Source: Pseudomonas sp. A34-9
GTDB lineage: Bacteria; Pseudomonadota; Gammaproteobacteria; Pseudomonadales; Pseudomonadaceae
Reading direction: 5' to 3'
DNA: 64,000 nt
Assembly (NCBI RefSeq): GCF_029543085.1
Contig: NZ_CP119967.1
Span: 3,746,501 to 3,810,500, forward strand
This document shows, piece by piece, positions 60,034 through 64,000 of the stretch; the stretch's first letter is position 1; each line of letters begins with the position of its first letter. The notes beneath the pieces were generated by a model. The model had not been told where the DNA came from and did no database searches. It saw only the letters and a list, made by a program, of their open reading frames with translations. The translations under genes were made by a program, and so were the position numbers.

Positions 60034-60124
60034 TGTGGGAGCGAGCCTGCTCGCGAAAGCGGCGTGTCAGTCACTCATAATGTTGAATGTGACGACGCCT
60101 TCGCGAGCAGGCTCGCTCCCACAG
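60034..60124. repeat. REPIN-type inverted repeat (GTGGGAGCGAGCCTGCTCGCGA)
   Basis: Inverted REP units at about 60036-60057 and 60101-60122 flank a 43-base spacer. It is the same family as the element at 29604 and lies between the ene-reductase and photolyase genes. Confidence 0.88.
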
Positions 60125-60245
60125 GGGGGATGTGAACATTCACCGCACAAAAACCTATACACAGACTACAATCTGTACAACTATCTGGGCTTAACATGTA
60201 AACGTCCACTCGGCAGCCTGCTGCTCATTACGCTGAATTCATGAA

Positions 60246-61784
60246 ATGAACAAAACCCGTCGGCTGTGCCTGGTTCTGGGTGACCAGCTGTCTTTTGATC
60301 TGGCTTCATTGGCCGATCTGGATGGCAAACAAGACTGTGTGCTGCTGGTCGAGGTCATGGAGGAAGCCACCCATGTTGCCCATCACCCGCAGAAGATCGC
60401 GCTGATTTTCAGCGCCATGCGTCACTTCGCTCAGGCACTGAAAAATCAGGGCATCCGTGTGCATTACGTGACCCTCGACGACCCGCACAACAGCGGCTCG
60501 GTGCCCGGCGAATTAAAGCGCTGGCAGGCGCTGCTGCAGGCGAACGAGGTGCACCTGACCGAATGCGGCGACTGGCGTCTGGAGCAATCACTGAAGGATT
60601 GTGGCTTGCCGATCCATTGGCATGCCGATAACCGTTTCCTCTGCAGCCGCGACGAATTCCGCGCGTGGGCCGCTGGCAAAAAGCAGCTGCGCATGGAGTT
60701 TTTCTACCGCGAGATGCGCCGCAAAAGTCGCCTGTTGCTTAACGGTGACGGCACGCCAGTCGGCGGCGCGTGGAACTTTGACGCCGACAATCGCAAAGCC
60801 CTGCCGAAAAACGTCAAGGCGCCCTACCCGGCTGGTTTTACCAACGATGCAATCACCCGCGAAGTCCTCGCGCTGGTCAATGATCGTTTTGCCAGCCACT
60901 ACGGCAGCCTGGATGATTTCAACTACCCGGTGACCCATGCCGACGCCCAGGCATTGTGGGCCTGGTTTCTAGACTATGGCCTGGCGGGCTTCGGCGATTA
61001 TCAGGACGCCATGGCCAGCAACGAGCCGTTTCTGTTCCATGCGCGCATCAGCGCAGCGCTGAACATCGGCTTGCTGGACCTGCGCCAACTCTGCAGTGAT
61101 GTGGAGTCTGCCTATTGGTCCGGCAGCGTTGCCCTGAATGCCGCCGAAGGCTTCATCCGCCAATTGATCGGCTGGCGCGAATATGTCCGAGGCGTTTACT
61201 GGCTGCACATGCCGGAGTACGCCGAGGGCAATGCCTTCGGTAACACGCGGCGCTTGCCAGAGTTCTACTGGACCGGCGAGACGCAGATGAACTGCATGCG
61301 CCAGGCCATCGGCCAAAGCCTCAAACACGCTTACGCCCATCACATTCAGCGCCTGATGGTGACGGGCAATTTCGCCCTGCTCGCCGGCATCGCGCCGAAG
61401 CAAATCTGTGAATGGTATCTGGCCATTTACATGGACGCGTTCGACTGGGTCGAGCTGCCCAATACCCTCGGCATGGTCATGCACGCCGATGGCGGTTACC
61501 TCGGCTCCAAACCTTATTGCGCCAGCGGCCAGTACATCCATCGGATGTCGGATTACTGTCGCGACTGCGCTTACTCAGTGCGCGAAACCACGGCCGATAA
61601 CGCCTGCCCGTTCAATGCGTTGTACTGGCATTTCCTGATGCGTCATGCCGACCTTCTGCGTGGCAATCAGCGCATGGGCATGATGTACAAAAACCTCGAC
61701 CGCATGCCGCACGCCAAGCAACAAGCACTGTGGCAACGCGGGCAGAAGCTGCTCGACAGCCTGGATAAGGGCGAGTCGTTATGA
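60246..61784 (+). CDS. phrB: FeS-type cryptochrome/photolyase (PhrB-like, (6-4) photolyase group)
   Basis: A 512-residue protein of the photolyase-related FeS-BCP group. The N-terminus RLCLVLGDQLSFDLASLADL is typical, as are the FAD region FIRQLIGWREYVRGVYWLHM and HHIQRLMVTGNFALLAGIAP. Four cysteines that would bind a [4Fe-4S] cluster are at 350, 438, 441 and 454 (MNCMRQ, YCRDCAYS, NACPFN), the same numbers I recall for Agrobacterium PhrB. It repairs UV (6-4) lesions using light. A four-base overlap leads into a short ORF. Confidence 0.9.
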   Translation: MNKTRRLCLVLGDQLSFDLASLADLDGKQDCVLLVEVMEEATHVAHHPQKIALIFSAMRHFAQALKNQGIRVHYVTLDDPHNSGSVPGELKRWQALLQANEVHLTECGDWRLEQSLKDCGLPIHWHADNRFLCSRDEFRAWAAGKKQLRMEFFYREMRRKSRLLLNGDGTPVGGAWNFDADNRKALPKNVKAPYPAGFTNDAITREVLALVNDRFASHYGSLDDFNYPVTHADAQALWAWFLDYGLAGFGDYQDAMASNEPFLFHARISAALNIGLLDLRQLCSDVESAYWSGSVALNAAEGFIRQLIGWREYVRGVYWLHMPEYAEGNAFGNTRRLPEFYWTGETQMNCMRQAIGQSLKHAYAHHIQRLMVTGNFALLAGIAPKQICEWYLAIYMDAFDWVELPNTLGMVMHADGGYLGSKPYCASGQYIHRMSDYCRDCAYSVRETTADNACPFNALYWHFLMRHADLLRGNQRMGMMYKNLDRMPHAKQQALWQRGQKLLDSLDKGESL

Positions 61785-61909
61785 AAACACCTGAGTTATT
61801 AGCCTGGGTGCAACTTAAACATCACGCCCCGTGTCAATGGCTCACAAAGCGTGTGAAGCACATCGCTGTTCCTTTCAAGCGCGCCAATCAAAACGCAGAG
61901 CAACCATAA
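61781..61909 (+). CDS. Short ORF coupled to the photolyase gene
   Basis: A 42-residue frame starts with ATGA overlap on the photolyase stop and ends 11 bp before the kinase start. It is basic (LKHHAPCQWLTKRVKHIAVP) and I do not recognise it. Coupled starts favour translation, but the low coding character leaves open that it is chance or the remains of a larger gene such as the small zinc-ribbon protein (DUF2256) often found beside this photolyase type; the Cys pattern of that family is absent. Confidence 0.35.
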   Translation: MKTPELLAWVQLKHHAPCQWLTKRVKHIAVPFKRANQNAEQP

Positions 61910-61920
61910 AGGCATGAGGA

Positions 61921-64000
61921 GTGGACAACCTGAAACAGCTGACTCGCGAGGAGCTTGAGTCCGAGGTCACGCGCCTGCGTCTGGCCGTTAAAGCGACCAG
62001 CGACGCCGTCTGGGACTGGGACCTGAAAACCAACCAGATCCTCTGGAGCGACGCATTGCAGCAGGCGTATGGCTATGCCTCGGCAGCCATCGAACCCACG
62101 TGTGACTGGCGGTTTGCGCAGATCCACCCGCAGGATCGTGCGCGGGTCGAAACCTCGATTCGGGCTGCGATTGATGGCGCCGGTACGACCTGGAGCGCTG
62201 AGTACCGCTTCCTCTGCCACGATGGTTCATACGCCGAAGTGCTTGACCGCGGACATCTGATCCGCAATACCGATGGCAAGGCCGAACGCATGATCGGTGC
62301 CATGCTTGACCTGACCCGCTTGCGCAGCGCCGAAACGGCACTGCGCCAGAGTGAAGAGCGCTTCAGCACCATTCTGGAAACCATCGAGGCGGCGTTTGCC
62401 ATCGTCCAAGTCAAATTCGACGCCGACGACCACCCCATCGACTATTGCTTTGTCGAGGCCAACCCGGCATTCGAGCGCCAGGCCGGGGTCAACCTGCGGG
62501 GCAAGTGGGTCACCGAGTTTGCGCCCAACCTGGAGAAATTCTGGTTCGAGACCTACGGCCATGTGGCCAAGACCGGCGAGCCGGCCAACTTCGAGAACTA
62601 CGCCAATACCTTCGAACGCTGGTTCGATGTGCGCGCCGTGCGCGTCGGTGACCCGGCCGATCGGCAGATCGCGATTTTCTTCAGCGATGTCACCGAGCGC
62701 CGCGACGCGCAGGAGCGTTTACGCATCAGCGAGGCGGTGGCCAGGGAGAACATCGAACGCGTGCAGCTGGCCCTTGCCGCTGGCGCCATTATCGGTACCT
62801 GGCATTGGCACCTGCCCAGCGATCGCATCAGCGTCGATGAAGCTTTCGCTCGGGTGATCGACCTCGACCCCGCCTGGGGGCTCGACGGTCTGAGCCTGGA
62901 ACAAGTGGTGATGACCGTTCACCCGGACGACCGGGAGGGGCTGACCGCCGCCATCAACGAAGTCAGAGCCCGCGGCGGGGCCTATTCGCACCAGTACCGG
63001 GTGCGCGGCGCGGATGGCAAATACACCTGGATTGAAGCGAACGGCCGCGTCGAGTGCGCCGAAGACGGCACACCTTTACGCTTTCCCGGCGTGCTTATCG
63101 ATGTCGAAGACCGGCGCAACGTCGAAGCCGAGCGCGACCGGGTCACTGTCGCGTTAAAAGCCCTCAACGACACGCTGGAACAACGGGTCTCGGCGCGAAC
63201 AGCAGACCTGATGCAAGCCGAAGAAAAGCTGCGGCAATCGCAGAAAATGGAAGCGGTCGGACAACTCACCGGGGGTCTGGCCCATGACTTCAACAACCTG
63301 CTGGCGGGTATCTGCGCATCCCTTGAGCTGATGGACAAACGCATCGCCCAAGGGCGTCTGAGCGACATCGACAAATACATGCTGATCGCACAAGACGCCG
63401 CCAAACGCGCGACGGCCCTGACCCACCGTCTGCTGGCATTCTCCCGACGCCAGACACTCGATCCACGGCCAACTGAAGTCAACGCGCTGATCGCCGGCAT
63501 GACCGAACTGAGCCAGCGCACCGTCGGCCCGAGCATTCGCTTGAAGACGGTCATCGCCGCCGATCTTTGGCCGGCACTGGTCGATGCCAGTCAACTGGAA
63601 AACGCCCTGCTTAACCTGTGCATCAACGCCCGCGATGCGATGCCCGATGGTGGCAGCATTGCCGTCGAGACCGCCAATCGCACCCTGGAGGCTGACTCGG
63701 CGCGGGCATTGGACATGCCAGTGGGGCAATACCTGTGTTTGTCTGTCACAGACACTGGCACGGGGATGAGCGCAGAGGTAATCGCCAAGGCTTTCGATCC
63801 GTTCTTCACCACCAAGCCACTGGGCCAGGGCACCGGGCTGGGACTTTCGATGATTTATGGTTTCACCAAGCAATCCGGCGGACAGGTACGAGTGCAATCG
63901 ACGGTGGGTCAAGGCACCACCATTTGCATTTACTTGCCGCGCCACCGGGGCGAAACGCCGCGCAGTCACGATGATGCGCAAAGCCTGACAACGCCGCATG
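61921..64000 (+). CDS. PAS-domain sensor histidine kinase (cut by window end)
   Basis: An open frame of 693 codons runs off the right edge. It has three PAS/PAC sensor units (about residues 20-135, 145-260 and 275-400; e.g. DAVWDWDLKTNQILWSDALQ, AGAIIGTWHWHLPSDRISVD), a coiled coil, the dimerisation helix with His455 (GQLTGGLAHDFNNLLAGI), and the ATPase boxes NALLNLCINARDAM, DTGTGMS and GQGTGLGLSM. The absence of membrane helices suggests a soluble sensor. A receiver domain usually follows in this class but lies outside the window. The start is a GTG at 61921 with AAAGG eight bases upstream. The ligand is unknown. Confidence 0.85.
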   Translation, partial: MDNLKQLTREELESEVTRLRLAVKATSDAVWDWDLKTNQILWSDALQQAYGYASAAIEPTCDWRFAQIHPQDRARVETSIRAAIDGAGTTWSAEYRFLCHDGSYAEVLDRGHLIRNTDGKAERMIGAMLDLTRLRSAETALRQSEERFSTILETIEAAFAIVQVKFDADDHPIDYCFVEANPAFERQAGVNLRGKWVTEFAPNLEKFWFETYGHVAKTGEPANFENYANTFERWFDVRAVRVGDPADRQIAIFFSDVTERRDAQERLRISEAVARENIERVQLALAAGAIIGTWHWHLPSDRISVDEAFARVIDLDPAWGLDGLSLEQVVMTVHPDDREGLTAAINEVRARGGAYSHQYRVRGADGKYTWIEANGRVECAEDGTPLRFPGVLIDVEDRRNVEAERDRVTVALKALNDTLEQRVSARTADLMQAEEKLRQSQKMEAVGQLTGGLAHDFNNLLAGICASLELMDKRIAQGRLSDIDKYMLIAQDAAKRATALTHRLLAFSRRQTLDPRPTEVNALIAGMTELSQRTVGPSIRLKTVIAADLWPALVDASQLENALLNLCINARDAMPDGGSIAVETANRTLEADSARALDMPVGQYLCLSVTDTGTGMSAEVIAKAFDPFFTTKPLGQGTGLGLSMIYGFTKQSGGQVRVQSTVGQGTTICIYLPRHRGETPRSHDDAQSLTTPH

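Noticed and set aside
1..64000. tRNA, rRNA, prophage, insertion sequence or CRISPR-Cas genes
   Set aside because: None recognised on reading both strands; no cloverleaf-like segments, transposase or Cas motifs were noticed, though no tRNA-finding tool was run.

Overview
The window is chromosomal DNA of a fluorescent-type Pseudomonas, most likely P. fluorescens group. The coding is dense and GC-rich with strong G/C third positions. It carries REPIN-type inverted repeats ending in GTGGGAGCGAGCCTGCTCGCGA, a D-galactose dehydrogenase close to the P. fluorescens enzyme, and many Pseudomonas-style gene pairs. No rRNA, tRNA, CRISPR array, transposase or prophage gene was seen.

Layout. 0-0.8 kb: an AT-richer edge with a partial MFS transporter and an unidentified 3' fragment. 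0.8-2.9 kb: DCC-family protein, DUF2269 membrane protein and a saccharopine-dehydrogenase-like protein. 3.0-6.5 kb: a cobalamin riboswitch followed by a BtuB-like receptor, a [2Fe-2S] protein and a BtuF-like binding protein in overlapping order. 6.6-14.4 kb: mixed small genes, including a zinc alcohol dehydrogenase, a hemerythrin gene with a sigma-54-like promoter, a panB remnant with a large internal deletion, a dioxygenase, a methyltransferase and a Cif-like hydrolase. 15.2-17.0 kb: an AT-richer pair of an aerolysin/ETX-MTX2-like pore-forming protein and a divergent LuxR-type regulator. 17-21 kb: transporter/regulator genes plus a decay zone (symporter-NTF2 chimera and 3' fragments of a VOC gene and a LysR gene). 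21-24.5 kb: a tandem-repeat secreted protein, an MscS-type channel and a lipoprotein.

24.6-36.7 kb is a long run on the minus strand: 2OG-Fe(II) oxygenase, a MetQ/N/I-like ABC transporter, a ribose-type ABC transporter, a molybdopterin oxidoreductase, a TonB receptor and an APC permease. It is flanked by two copies of a MITE-like repeat, one of which encodes the permease C-terminus. 37.4-38.0 kb holds the strongest candidate for an undescribed system. A 32-codon ORF sits on the minus strand with a strong but hairpin-embedded ribosome binding site and a UUCG-loop terminator. A putative small RNA on the plus strand, with its own terminator, carries 19 nt perfectly complementary to the ORF's 5' leader. 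This is the architecture of type I toxin-antitoxin loci such as tisB/istR and zorO/orzO.

38-64 kb: a MarR-GNAT fusion with two operators 21 bp apart; AraC regulators and a LysE exporter; a complete trans-4-hydroxy-L-proline catabolic cluster (PAS-AraC regulator, permease, 2-epimerase, deaminase, semialdehyde dehydrogenase, D-amino-acid dehydrogenase); an SDR/AraC pair; galactose dehydrogenase; an alcohol dehydrogenase; TrmK; a tautomerase-DsbA-SDR-LysR group; a NemR-like electrophile-response regulon with three matching operators (TetR gene, DJ-1-like protein, ene-reductase); an FeS-type (6-4) photolyase; and a PAS histidine kinase cut by the window end. Functions are assigned by reading protein sequence and motifs; no database search was run.
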